DNA from: an uncultured Alphaproteobacteria bacterium
GTDB lineage: Bacteria > Pseudomonadota > Alphaproteobacteria > HIMB59 > GCA-002718135
NCBI GenBank assembly: GCA_902630465.1
Contig: CACOVJ010000005.1
Coordinates: 1-58,719, forward strand
DNA: 58,719 bases
Reading direction: 5' to 3'
Under the pieces are notes generated by a model. It was not told the origin of the DNA. It saw only the letters and a list, made by a program, of their open reading frames with translations, and made no database searches. Of this stretch, positions 8,656 to 16,792 are shown one piece after another. Made by a program: the position numbers and the translations under genes. Each line of letters begins with the position of its first letter. Positions within the stretch are counted from its first letter, which is position 1.

Positions 8656-9460
8656 TTCTTTCTTCTCCTGACAAGACCAAATATTTTTTGCCTTTTGCTC
8701 TTCCAATTAGTGTTAAGTCGGATTTTTTTGCAAGCTCTACACCCCAAGCTGTAAAACCAGATCTAGATATTAAAATAGGGATCCTCATTTTAATAGTTTT
8801 AATAACCATTTCACTGGTTAATCTACCTGTCGTATAAAAGATTTTATTTGAAGCACTTATTTTTTTTAAGAACATATAACCAGCAATTTTATCTACAGCA
8901 TTATGTCTGCCTACATCCTCCATATAAATCAACGGTTTATTATTTTGAATAATTGCACAGCCATGAATTGCACCAGCCTCTAAATATAGACTGGGAGTTA
9001 AAGTAATTTTTTTTGAAATTTCATAAATCCATTTATGTTTTATCTTTTTCTTTGTTTTTAGTTTAATCTTTTTTATCTCATCATATATATCACCAAAAAC
9101 AGTTCCTATTGCGCAACCACTAGTTGTAATTTTTTTCTTTAATTTATTTTCGTAATTAGTTTTTCTTTTTGTGCGTACAACAACAACATTTAACTCTTTG
9201 TCTATTTCTACTTTTGAAATTTTATCACTTTTTTTGAGCATATTTTGATTAAGTAAATATCCTATTGCAAGATACTTTGGATGGTCAGCAATTGACATTA
9301 GTGTCACAATTTCCTGATTATTTAGAAATATTGTAAGTGACTTTTCATTTATAACTTTTGATTTAATCTTTTTACCATTTTCATCTATACCTTTTAGCTC
9401 AGTTATAAGGGATTTATCTTTAATATTTGGTGATACTAAATATTTTTCTTTTTTTTTCAT
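8642..9460 (-). CDS. fdhD: FdhD sulfurtransferase for formate dehydrogenase
   Basis: Carries sulfur from a cysteine desulfurase to the bis-MGD cofactor, a step required for active formate dehydrogenase. 272 aa. Conserved blocks include EDVGRHNAVDK near residue 181, TGRLTSEMV near 211, and SRSGFTAWGVELAKK followed by LIGRAKG. The sulfur-carrying loop reads TTSGCAIGTVFGD with one cysteine (C116). The second Cys of the well-known CxxC form is replaced by Gly. The gene is divergent from the tungstate permease across 26 bp. Confidence 0.93.
   Translation of the reverse strand: MKKKEKYLVSPNIKDKSLITELKGIDENGKKIKSKVINEKSLTIFLNNQEIVTLMSIADHPKYLAIGYLLNQNMLKKSDKISKVEIDKELNVVVVRTKRKTNYENKLKKKITTSGCAIGTVFGDIYDEIKKIKLKTKKKIKHKWIYEISKKITLTPSLYLEAGAIHGCAIIQNNKPLIYMEDVGRHNAVDKIAGYMFLKKISASNKIFYTTGRLTSEMVIKTIKMRIPILISRSGFTAWGVELAKKSDLTLIGRAKGKKYLVLSGEERIEYK
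8665..8669 (-). promoter_or_regulatory. Ribosome binding site that decides the mobA TTG start
   Basis: AGGAG on the minus strand ends 9 bases before the TTG at 8655. No comparable site precedes the alternative ATG at 8706. The site lies inside the end of fdhD, implying coupled translation of fdhD and mobA. Confidence 0.6.
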
Positions 9461-9486
9461 ATGTTGTAAATAAACTAATAACTTAT

Positions 9487-10179
9487 ATGAACATATTAGA
9501 AATTTTTGTAAATTCTATAGAATTAATCATTACACTTGATCCTGAGTTATGGGACATAATTATTTTATCATTATTTGTCAGTTTTACAGCTCTTATAATT
9601 GCTTCAATTTTAGGTTTTTTAATAGGATATTACTTAGCTCTTTATAATTTTTTTCTAAAAAAAATTTTGCTAATTTTATTAAACTCATTAATGGGTATTC
9701 CTCCAGTAGTTGTAGGTTTGATTGTTTATTTTATTTTTGCTTCTGGCGGACCTCTTGGAGTTTTGCAACTATTGTACACTCCATCAGCAATGATAATTGC
9801 TCAAACAATAATAATATTTCCAATTGTTGTATCTTTATCTCATGAAATATTTTCTAAGAATTGGCTTGAATTCAAAGATCAGATAAGATCATTGAACATT
9901 CCTTTTTTGGGTTCAGCAAAAATTTTATTTAATCATAGTTACTTTTTATTAATTACAACATTATTATCAGCATTTGGTAGAGCTATTTCTGAAGTAGGGG
10001 CAGTTATGATTGTAGGTGGTAATATTGACCATTATACCCGTGTCATGACTACTGCGATTTCTCTTGAAACTAGAATGGGTAACTTAGAATATGCTATGGC
10101 TTTAGGATTGGTACTTATATCAATTACAATTATTATATATTCTTTTGTATATTTATTAAATAATAGATCAAATAAATGA
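9487..10179 (+). CDS. tupB: TupB-like tungstate ABC transporter permease
   Basis: 230-aa inner-membrane permease with about five or six helices. The permease loop EVGAVMIVGGNI followed by RVMTTAISLETRMGN resembles TupB (tungstate) more than ModB. PPVVVGLIVYFIFA and GPLGVLQLLYTPSAMIIAQT are also TupB-like. I chose the ATG at 9487; a start at 9427 would lie inside fdhD on the other strand. No Shine-Dalgarno is visible. The partner binding protein and ATPase are not in this window. It overlaps mobB by 4 bp, tying metal import to cofactor assembly. Confidence 0.82.
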   Translation: MNILEIFVNSIELIITLDPELWDIIILSLFVSFTALIIASILGFLIGYYLALYNFFLKKILLILLNSLMGIPPVVVGLIVYFIFASGGPLGVLQLLYTPSAMIIAQTIIIFPIVVSLSHEIFSKNWLEFKDQIRSLNIPFLGSAKILFNHSYFLLITTLLSAFGRAISEVGAVMIVGGNIDHYTRVMTTAISLETRMGNLEYAMALGLVLISITIIIYSFVYLLNNRSNK

Positions 10180-10658
10180 AGATTGTAGGAATAGTTGGAT
10201 GGAAGAATTCTGGTAAGACATATTTTGTAAGTAAAATTATTAAAAAATTAAAAATAAAAAATTATCGCGTTGCATCAATTAAGCATGCTCATCACGAATT
10301 TGATATTGATCATAAAGGTACAGATAGTTATTTTCATAGAGAAGCAGGATCCTCACAAGTAATAGTAAGTTCTTCAAAAAGATGGGTAAAAATTACTGAA
10401 CTTAATAATTCTAAAGAACAAACTTTAAATGATTTATTAAATCAATTAAATGAAACAGATATTGTTATTGTAGAAGGTTTTAAAAATGATAATCATCCAA
10501 AAATTGAGATAATTAAAAAGGGAAATGATGACCATTTATTTAACAAAATTTCAAATATTAAAGCAGTGATATCTGAAGAAGAAATTAATACAGGTTTAAA
10601 ACAATTTAAAAAAGATGAGATTGATAATATTGTTAACTTTATTCTAGAAGACATATAA
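10176..10658 (+). CDS. mobB: Molybdopterin-guanine dinucleotide biosynthesis adaptor
   Basis: 160-aa GTP-binding P-loop protein (Walker A GWKNSGKTYF, residues 8-17) that assists MobA in making MGD. Other MobB landmarks are VASIKHAHHEFDIDHKGTDSY, HREAGSSQVIVSS and DIVIVEGFKNDNHPKIEI. It sits between the tungstate permease (ATGA overlap) and moeA (TAATG overlap), so the three genes form one operon. Confidence 0.94.
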   Translation: MKIVGIVGWKNSGKTYFVSKIIKKLKIKNYRVASIKHAHHEFDIDHKGTDSYFHREAGSSQVIVSSSKRWVKITELNNSKEQTLNDLLNQLNETDIVIVEGFKNDNHPKIEIIKKGNDDHLFNKISNIKAVISEEEINTGLKQFKKDEIDNIVNFILEDI

Positions 10659-11869
10659 TGAATAAATCACCACTTACAAAAAGACAGATAATTGAATTAT
10701 TTAAAAAACAGAAAAATATTATTTTGAATTCTGAATTAGTAACTTTACAAAACTCTCAAGGCAGATTTTTATTTGAGGACTTAAAAAGTAAAATAAACAT
10801 ACCTCCATTTAATAATTCTGCTGTAGACGGTTATGCATTACTTAATAAAGATTTAAATAACAAAAATTTTTATTGTAATAGAAGAATAGCAGCTGGAGAT
10901 ATAAAAAACATTAAAATTAAATCAGGTGAAGCAGTCAGGGTATTTACTGGAGCAAGAATGCCTTTAAATTCCTCAACTATAATTATGCAAGAAAATACAA
11001 AAATAGATAAAGATAAAATTAAAATTTTGAAATCTCCAAGTTTTGGTGAAAATTATAGATTGAAAGGTGAAGATATTAAAAAGAACCAAAAAATTTTATC
11101 CAAAGGATCAAAAATCAATCACCAAAATATTAATTTGATAGCAGCATCAGGTATTAGAAAAGTTAAGGTTTTTAAAAAAATTAAAATTGGCTTTTTTACA
11201 AGTGGTGATGAATTACGCAAACCAACTGAAAATTTAAAAAATTCAGAAATAAATAATTCAAATTATTTTGCTCTTAATTCACTACTTGATCGAAAATTTA
11301 TTACCAAAAAATATTATGGGAACCTGAAAGACAATTTAAAAATTGTTAAAAGCAAGATTTTACGTGCTTCAAAAAAAAATAACATTATTATTACTACCGG
11401 AGGCGCTTCAGTAGGTGAAGAGGATCATTTAATTAATGCATTATCAAGTTTAGGCAATATATTTTTTTGGAGAGCTGCAATAAAACCAGGAAGACCTATT
11501 GCTGTTGGAAAAATTAATAATTGTTACGTCATTTGTTTACCTGGCAATCCAGTATCAGTTCAACTTTTATATGCCATGTTAATTAAGCCATTAGTAGAAA
11601 AACTATCAGGCGGAAACTTCAAACTACCTAATTCAAAGAAAATTGTTGCTAATTTTAGTATGAAGAAGAAAACACAAAGAATGGAATGGCTAAGAATAAT
11701 TAAAAAAACAATTAATAATCAGGATGTAGCTATTAAATACCCAAAGCAAGGATCTGGGATGATTAGCTCTGTTTCATACTCTGATGGCATTATAGAAATA
11801 GATGAAGATGTATCTGAGATAAAAAAAGGTGATACGTTTAATTACTACGATTTTGAAACTCTATTTTAA
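10658..11869 (+). CDS. moeA: Molybdopterin molybdenumtransferase
   Basis: Inserts molybdate, or in this context possibly tungstate, into adenylated molybdopterin. 403 aa in the usual MoeA order: NNSAVDGYA near residue 52, GEAVRVFTGARMP near 90, then the molybdopterin-binding TTGGASVGEEDH near 250 and CLPGNPVSV near 295. It overlaps mobB by one base. The stop lies 2 bp from the convergent tusA stop with no hairpin between them. Confidence 0.96.
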   Translation: MNKSPLTKRQIIELFKKQKNIILNSELVTLQNSQGRFLFEDLKSKINIPPFNNSAVDGYALLNKDLNNKNFYCNRRIAAGDIKNIKIKSGEAVRVFTGARMPLNSSTIIMQENTKIDKDKIKILKSPSFGENYRLKGEDIKKNQKILSKGSKINHQNINLIAASGIRKVKVFKKIKIGFFTSGDELRKPTENLKNSEINNSNYFALNSLLDRKFITKKYYGNLKDNLKIVKSKILRASKKNNIIITTGGASVGEEDHLINALSSLGNIFFWRAAIKPGRPIAVGKINNCYVICLPGNPVSVQLLYAMLIKPLVEKLSGGNFKLPNSKKIVANFSMKKKTQRMEWLRIIKKTINNQDVAIKYPKQGSGMISSVSYSDGIIEIDEDVSEIKKGDTFNYYDFETLF

Positions 11870-11871
11870 TT

Positions 11872-12117
11872 TTATTTTTTAAATTTATACCTAATTATAA
11901 TTTTGTCATTTTTTTTGATACAACTTAAATATTCAAATTTTGATTGTTCACAATAATGCTCAAAATCTGCTTCTGCTAAAGGATCTGTAGCTATTACTTT
12001 GATAATAACATCTTTTGTTAATTCTGAGGCTAGTCTTCTCGCTTTAAGTACTGGAATAGGACATTCTGTACCACTAGTATCAAGAACTATTTCATCATTT
12101 TCAACTAAATCTTTCAT
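11872..12117 (-). CDS. tusA: TusA-family sulfurtransferase
   Basis: 81-aa sulfur-carrier protein with the CPxP motif in LDTSGTECPIPVLKARR (reactive Cys about residue 18) and KVIATDPLAEADFEHYC. I chose the ATG at 12117; a longer frame from 12183 would run into fdhB on the opposite strand. TusA proteins pass persulfide sulfur to tRNA thiolation or molybdenum-cofactor enzymes. Lying inverted between moeA and fdhB, it may feed FdhD, which is inferred from context only. Confidence 0.88.
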   Translation of the reverse strand: MKDLVENDEIVLDTSGTECPIPVLKARRLASELTKDVIIKVIATDPLAEADFEHYCEQSKFEYLSCIKKNDKIIIRYKFKK

Positions 12118-12136
12118 GACATTTTGATACTTAATA

Positions 12137-12147
12137 TATATTATAAT
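12137..12147 (+). promoter_or_regulatory. Candidate -10 region for fdhBA
   Basis: The 45-bp gap between the divergent tusA and fdhB starts contains a perfect TATAAT at 12142-12147, 15 bases before the fdhB ATG. An ATGACA at 12116-12121 is a poor -35 partner because the spacing is 20 bp, so only the -10 is offered. The AT-rich context makes chance matches common. Confidence 0.35.
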
Positions 12148-12162
12148 AATTGGAACGGTATA

Positions 12163-13866
12163 ATGGATAAATTTGTTTCTCAAACAGAAACTTCTTTAAA
12201 AAAGAAGAAGAGAAGATGGTCACCTAAAGGAAGGCAAGTTGAAGATATTTACTTAGATCAAATATCTACACTTTTTATTACAACTAATTTTAAGCGTGAT
12301 GAACTGATTGAATATTTACATGTTTTACAAGACAAATTTGGAGTTTTATATGATAAGCATCTTGTAGCGCTCTCAACATTAACAAATTTACCACTTACTG
12401 AAATTTATGAAGTAGCAACATTTTATGCTCATTTTAACATAGTTAAAAATAGTGAAAATTTTAATCCTATTAAAGTAGTTAGAGTATGTGAAAGCTTAAC
12501 ATGTGAGTTATTTGGTGCACATAAATTGCTCGACGACCTTAAAAGTTTGCAAAATCACAATATTAAAGTTGTTCCTGGTCCATGTATGGGAAGATGTCAA
12601 GTTGCTCCAACAGTATGTGTTGGTAAAAATTACGTTGATAAAGCCAATTTAGTAAATGTAAAAAAAACAATTGAAGATAATAATTTTGATCCAATAATTC
12701 CAGACTATATTGATTTACAAGAATATAAGAAACAAGGTGGTTATGAAGTTGCAAAAAAAATTAAACAAGGTGAAATTTCAAAAAAACAGATACTAGATTC
12801 ACTTAATGAAAGTGGGTTGAAGGGTAAAGGAGGAGCAGGTTTTCCAACTGGAAAAAAATGGGAAATTGTATCAGGATACAGTGGAAAAAAATATGTTGCT
12901 GTAAATGGTGATGAAGGAGAGCCAGGTACATTTAAAGACAGATCATATCTTGAGAGAGATCCTCATAGATTTTTGGAAGGCGCATTAATTGCTTCAAATT
13001 TTATTAATGCAGAGAGTGTTTATATATATATGAGAGATGAATATCCTGCAGTAATAAAAATTCTGAATGACGAAATAAAAAAGTTAGAACAAGAAAATAT
13101 AATTTCAAAAAATCATTTTATACTAAGAAGAGGTGCAGGTGCTTATATATGTGGTGAAGAGTCTGCAATGATTGAAAGTATAGAGGGTAAAAGAGGTTTA
13201 CCACGTCATAGACCACCTTATGTAGCAGAGATTGGTTTATTTGGTTCACCTACATTAACAAATAACTTAGAAACATTATTCTGGATTAGAGATATAATTG
13301 AGAGAGGACCAAAATGGTTTGCTGATCAAGGTTCTAGTGGAAAAAAAGGATTTCATAGTTTTTCAGTTTCTGGTCATGTTAAAACACCAGGTGTAAAGGT
13401 CGCTCCTGCAGGTATTACAATTCAAGAATTAATTGATGATTATTGTGATGGTATGGAAGAAGGGCATATATTTAAAGGATATCTTCCAGGCGGCGCCTCT
13501 GGAGGAATTTTACCAGCATCAATGAACAATATCCCCTTAGATTATGGTTCTAAAGAGTTAACCGAAGCAGGATGTTTTCTTGGATCTGCAGCTATAGTAG
13601 TTTTATCTAATAAGGATAATATGAAAAAAGTGGCGCTTAATCTACTTCGTTTTTTTGAGGAAGAAAGTTGTGGCCAATGCACACCATGTAGGGCTGGTAC
13701 AGAAAAAACAGTTAAATTAATGAAAGAAAAAAAATGGAATAAAGAAAAATTAGCGGACTTATCTGAAGTTATGTCTCAAGCTTCTATTTGTGGACTAGGT
13801 CAAGCTGCAACAAATCCACTCAACTCTGTACTAAAATATTTTGAAAACGAGATCACTTATGAGTGA
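12163..13866 (+). CDS. fdhB: NAD-dependent formate dehydrogenase diaphorase subunit (NuoE-NuoF fusion)
   Basis: 567 aa combining two domains that are often separate. Residues about 20-160 are a NuoE/FdsG-like thioredoxin-fold 2Fe-2S domain with C109-x4-C114 and C141-x3-C145. Residues about 180-567 are NuoF/FdsB-like: FMN and NADH binding in GKGGAGFPTGKKW and NGDEGEPGTFKDR, then 4Fe-4S ligands C503, C506, C509 and C543. It passes formate electrons to NAD+. The ATG at 12163 is preferred over 12124, which overlaps tusA's 5' side. The end overlaps fdhA by 8 bp. It resembles the Fdh1B type of methylotrophs. Confidence 0.93.
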   Translation: MDKFVSQTETSLKKKKRRWSPKGRQVEDIYLDQISTLFITTNFKRDELIEYLHVLQDKFGVLYDKHLVALSTLTNLPLTEIYEVATFYAHFNIVKNSENFNPIKVVRVCESLTCELFGAHKLLDDLKSLQNHNIKVVPGPCMGRCQVAPTVCVGKNYVDKANLVNVKKTIEDNNFDPIIPDYIDLQEYKKQGGYEVAKKIKQGEISKKQILDSLNESGLKGKGGAGFPTGKKWEIVSGYSGKKYVAVNGDEGEPGTFKDRSYLERDPHRFLEGALIASNFINAESVYIYMRDEYPAVIKILNDEIKKLEQENIISKNHFILRRGAGAYICGEESAMIESIEGKRGLPRHRPPYVAEIGLFGSPTLTNNLETLFWIRDIIERGPKWFADQGSSGKKGFHSFSVSGHVKTPGVKVAPAGITIQELIDDYCDGMEEGHIFKGYLPGGASGGILPASMNNIPLDYGSKELTEAGCFLGSAAIVVLSNKDNMKKVALNLLRFFEEESCGQCTPCRAGTEKTVKLMKEKKWNKEKLADLSEVMSQASICGLGQAATNPLNSVLKYFENEITYE

Positions 13867-16612
13867 AGACAAAATTAAATTTTATTTAAATGATAAAGAG
13901 GTTGAGGCTAATCAAGATGAAACAATTTGGCAAGTTGCCAATAGACTTGGAACAGAAATACCACATTTATGTTATGCTGATAAACCAGGTTACAGAGCTG
14001 ACGGCAATTGTAGAGCTTGTATGGTTGAAATTGAGGGAGAAAGAGTTTTGGCGGCTTCATGTATTAGAAAACCTACAAAAGCAATGAAGGTAAATACTGC
14101 ATCTGAAAAAGCAAAAAAATCAAGAGAGTTAGTTTTTGAACTACTTTTATCAGATCAACCTAATAGAGATGTTTCTCATGATAAAGATTCAAAATTTTGG
14201 AACTGGATAGATAAAGTAGAAGTTAAGGAAAGCAGATTCCCAAAAAAGACTCCGTGCCAATCGGATACGTCACATCCCAGTATGGCAGTTAATTTAGATG
14301 CATGTATTCAATGTAACCTATGTGTTAGAGCTTGCAGAGAAGTACAAGTTAATGATGTAATTGGTATGGCTTATAGAGGAGAAAATTCAAAAATTGTTTT
14401 TGATTTTGATGATCCAATGGGTGATAGCACTTGTGTTGCTTGCGGTGAATGTGTGCAGGCTTGTCCAACTGGAGCACTTATGCCAGCCTCGGTTGTTGAT
14501 AAAGATGGTATTGGTCACAGTCATGTAGATAAAAAAGTTAATAGTGTGTGTCCATATTGTGGTGTTGGATGTCAAATTGAATACAATGTTAAAGATAATA
14601 AAATAAAATATGTAAATGGCATTGACGGTCCAGCTAATAAAAATAGATTGTGTGTTAAAGGGAGATTTGGTTTTGATTATGTCAATAATCCTGAAAGACT
14701 TACAAAGCCATTAATAAGGATTAAAGGTAAGAAGAAAGATCTGCATCCAAGTATTAATTTTTCTAATATTCACGAATATTTTAGAGAAGCTAGTTGGGAA
14801 GAAGCAATAGATTTTGCAGCTGAAGGTTTCCTTGAATTAAAAAAGAAAAGAAATGGAAAAAGTAATTTAGCAGGCTTTGGATCTGCAAAGTGTTCTAATG
14901 AGGAAGCTTATTTATTTCAAAAACTTATAAGAACTGGATTTAATACAAATAATGTTGATCATTGCACTCGTCTGTGTCACGCATCATCTGTTGCTGCTTT
15001 ACTAGAAACTATTGGTTCGGGAGCTGTAACAGCTCCTTTTTATGAAGTTGAATATTCAGATGTTATTATAGTAATTGGAGCAAATCCAACTGAAAATCAT
15101 CCAGTAGCGGCAACATTTTTTAAAAATGCAGCAAAGAAAGGAGCAAAACTTATAGTAATGGATCCTAGAGGTCATGCATTAAAAAAACATGCAACTCATA
15201 TGTTACAATTCAAACCAGGATCTGATGTTGCCTTACTAAATTCAATTATGAATGTAATAATTGAGGAAAATTTATTCAACTCTGAGTATATAAAAAAACA
15301 AACTGAGGGTTTTGACAAATTAAAAAAACATTTAAAAAATTATTCTCCTGATATTATGGAGGATGAAACAGGTATATCTGCTAGTTTGATCAGAGAGGTT
15401 GCACGTTTATATGCAAATACTAATAAAGGTATAATATTTTGGGGCATGGGAGTTTCACAACATGTTCATGGAACTGATAATGCTAGATGTCTAATATCTT
15501 TAGCACTAATGACAGGAAATGTTGGTAAAAGAGGTGCAGGCCTACATCCTTTGAGAGGACAAAATAATGTTCAGGGTGCTTCTGATGCAGGTTTGATACC
15601 AATGATGTATCCGGATTATCAATTAGTAGAAAAAAATAATAACAAAGATTTTTTTGAAAAATTTTGGAATACTTCCCTAGATCATAAAAAAGGTCTTACA
15701 GTTGTAGAAATAATGGATGCAATTCATGAAAAGACAATAAAAGGTATGTATATACTAGGTGAAAATCCTGCGATGTCTGATCCTGATCTTAACCATGCAA
15801 GAGAAGCACTTCAAATGTTAGAGCATTTAGTTGTTCAAGATATTTTTCTTACAGAAACTGCTACTTATGCAGATGTTATTTTTCCGGCATCTGCTTGGCC
15901 AGAAAAGGATGGAACAGCAACTAATACAAATAGACAAGTTCAGATGGGAAGAAAAGCAATTAATGCTCCAGGTGATGCAAAAGAGGACTGGTGGATTACT
16001 AATGAGCTAGGAAAAAAGATGGGGTTAGCATGGGAATACAAACATCCAAAAGAAATATATGAAGAAATGTCTCTAACAATGCCATCTCTAAATAATATTT
16101 CGTGGGATAGACTCAATAATGAAAATTCAGTTACATATCCTAGTAAATCTCCAACTACGCCAGGAGAAGAGATAGTGTTTGGTGATAAATTTCCAAATGA
16201 AACAGGTAAAGGGAAATTTGTTCCAGCAAGTGTTACTTCGCCAAACGAAATGCCTGATAAAGATTTTGAAATGATTTTAACCACAGGTAGACAATTGGAG
16301 CATTGGCATACTGGAGCTATGACTCGCAAAGCATCAAATTTGGATGCAATTGAGCCCGAACCATCAGTATCAATATCACCAAATGACATATTAAAAAATA
16401 ATATGAAACCTGGTGATAAAATAAAAGTCTCAACTAGAAGAGGATCATTAGACATAAGAATAAGACAAGATAGAGCTATACCGGAAGGAGTTATATTTAT
16501 TCCTTTTTGTTACAATGAAGCAGCAGCAAATCTTTTGACTAATCCTGCCCTAGATCCATTTGGAAAAATTCCTGAATTTAAATATTGTGCAGCAAAAATT
16601 GAAAAGCTATAA
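13859..16612 (+). CDS. fdhA: Formate dehydrogenase catalytic subunit, cysteine type
   Basis: 917-aa bis-MGD oxidoreductase. In order: NuoG-like 2Fe-2S domain (C38, C51, C54, C68); two ferredoxin 4Fe-4S clusters (C149-C159 and C192-C202, CxxCxxCxxxC pattern); the 4Fe-4S site C231, C234, C238 and C265; and the active site RLCHASS with metal-ligand C373, codon TGT at 14975. It is therefore not a selenoprotein. The C-terminal molybdopterin-binding domain includes TTGRQLEHWHTG. The ATG at 13859 gives the usual N-terminus; 13841 is less likely. The metal could be Mo or W; the adjacent TupB-like gene favours W. Confidence 0.95.
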   Translation: MSEDKIKFYLNDKEVEANQDETIWQVANRLGTEIPHLCYADKPGYRADGNCRACMVEIEGERVLAASCIRKPTKAMKVNTASEKAKKSRELVFELLLSDQPNRDVSHDKDSKFWNWIDKVEVKESRFPKKTPCQSDTSHPSMAVNLDACIQCNLCVRACREVQVNDVIGMAYRGENSKIVFDFDDPMGDSTCVACGECVQACPTGALMPASVVDKDGIGHSHVDKKVNSVCPYCGVGCQIEYNVKDNKIKYVNGIDGPANKNRLCVKGRFGFDYVNNPERLTKPLIRIKGKKKDLHPSINFSNIHEYFREASWEEAIDFAAEGFLELKKKRNGKSNLAGFGSAKCSNEEAYLFQKLIRTGFNTNNVDHCTRLCHASSVAALLETIGSGAVTAPFYEVEYSDVIIVIGANPTENHPVAATFFKNAAKKGAKLIVMDPRGHALKKHATHMLQFKPGSDVALLNSIMNVIIEENLFNSEYIKKQTEGFDKLKKHLKNYSPDIMEDETGISASLIREVARLYANTNKGIIFWGMGVSQHVHGTDNARCLISLALMTGNVGKRGAGLHPLRGQNNVQGASDAGLIPMMYPDYQLVEKNNNKDFFEKFWNTSLDHKKGLTVVEIMDAIHEKTIKGMYILGENPAMSDPDLNHAREALQMLEHLVVQDIFLTETATYADVIFPASAWPEKDGTATNTNRQVQMGRKAINAPGDAKEDWWITNELGKKMGLAWEYKHPKEIYEEMSLTMPSLNNISWDRLNNENSVTYPSKSPTTPGEEIVFGDKFPNETGKGKFVPASVTSPNEMPDKDFEMILTTGRQLEHWHTGAMTRKASNLDAIEPEPSVSISPNDILKNNMKPGDKIKVSTRRGSLDIRIRQDRAIPEGVIFIPFCYNEAAANLLTNPALDPFGKIPEFKYCAAKIEKL

Positions 16613-16619
16613 AGAAAAA

Positions 16620-16742
16620 ATGTTAAAAAAAATCTTAGTTATATTTTTTCTTTTATTTATTCCATTAACAGCTTGCTCTACATTTAGTGAATTGAATGAA
16701 AGAGTTAAAGGTGATGGAGTTCCTTATATACCTGGTATTTAA
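16620..16742 (+). CDS. 40-aa predicted lipoprotein
   Basis: Starts 7 bp after the fdhA stop. The sequence is a basic start (MLKK), a hydrophobic core of about 12 residues, and a lipobox LTAC with Cys at residue 19, leaving a mature lipid-anchored peptide of only 22 residues ending GDGVPYIPGI. Signal features and position after fdhA make it a likely real gene, but I know no named family for it. An upstream in-frame ATG at 16560 lies inside fdhA and is rejected. Confidence 0.65.
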   Translation: MLKKILVIFFLLFIPLTACSTFSELNERVKGDGVPYIPGI

Positions 16743-16792
16743 TTTTCTATTTATTTCATATAATAAAAAATATTATCAAGTAAAATAGAAAA

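Noticed and set aside
9427-9486. Longer N-terminus for the tungstate permease
   Set aside because: These codons lie antisense to the fdhD start, add a non-homologous stretch, and the ATG at 9487 gives the usual length.
14960-14990. Possible selenocysteine site in formate dehydrogenase
   Set aside because: The active-site codon is TGT (Cys) at 14975; no in-frame TGA is present at the position.
15940-16455. 171-codon open frame antisense to fdhA
   Set aside because: It lies fully inside the conserved molybdopterin-binding part of fdhA and has no recognisable domain or context.
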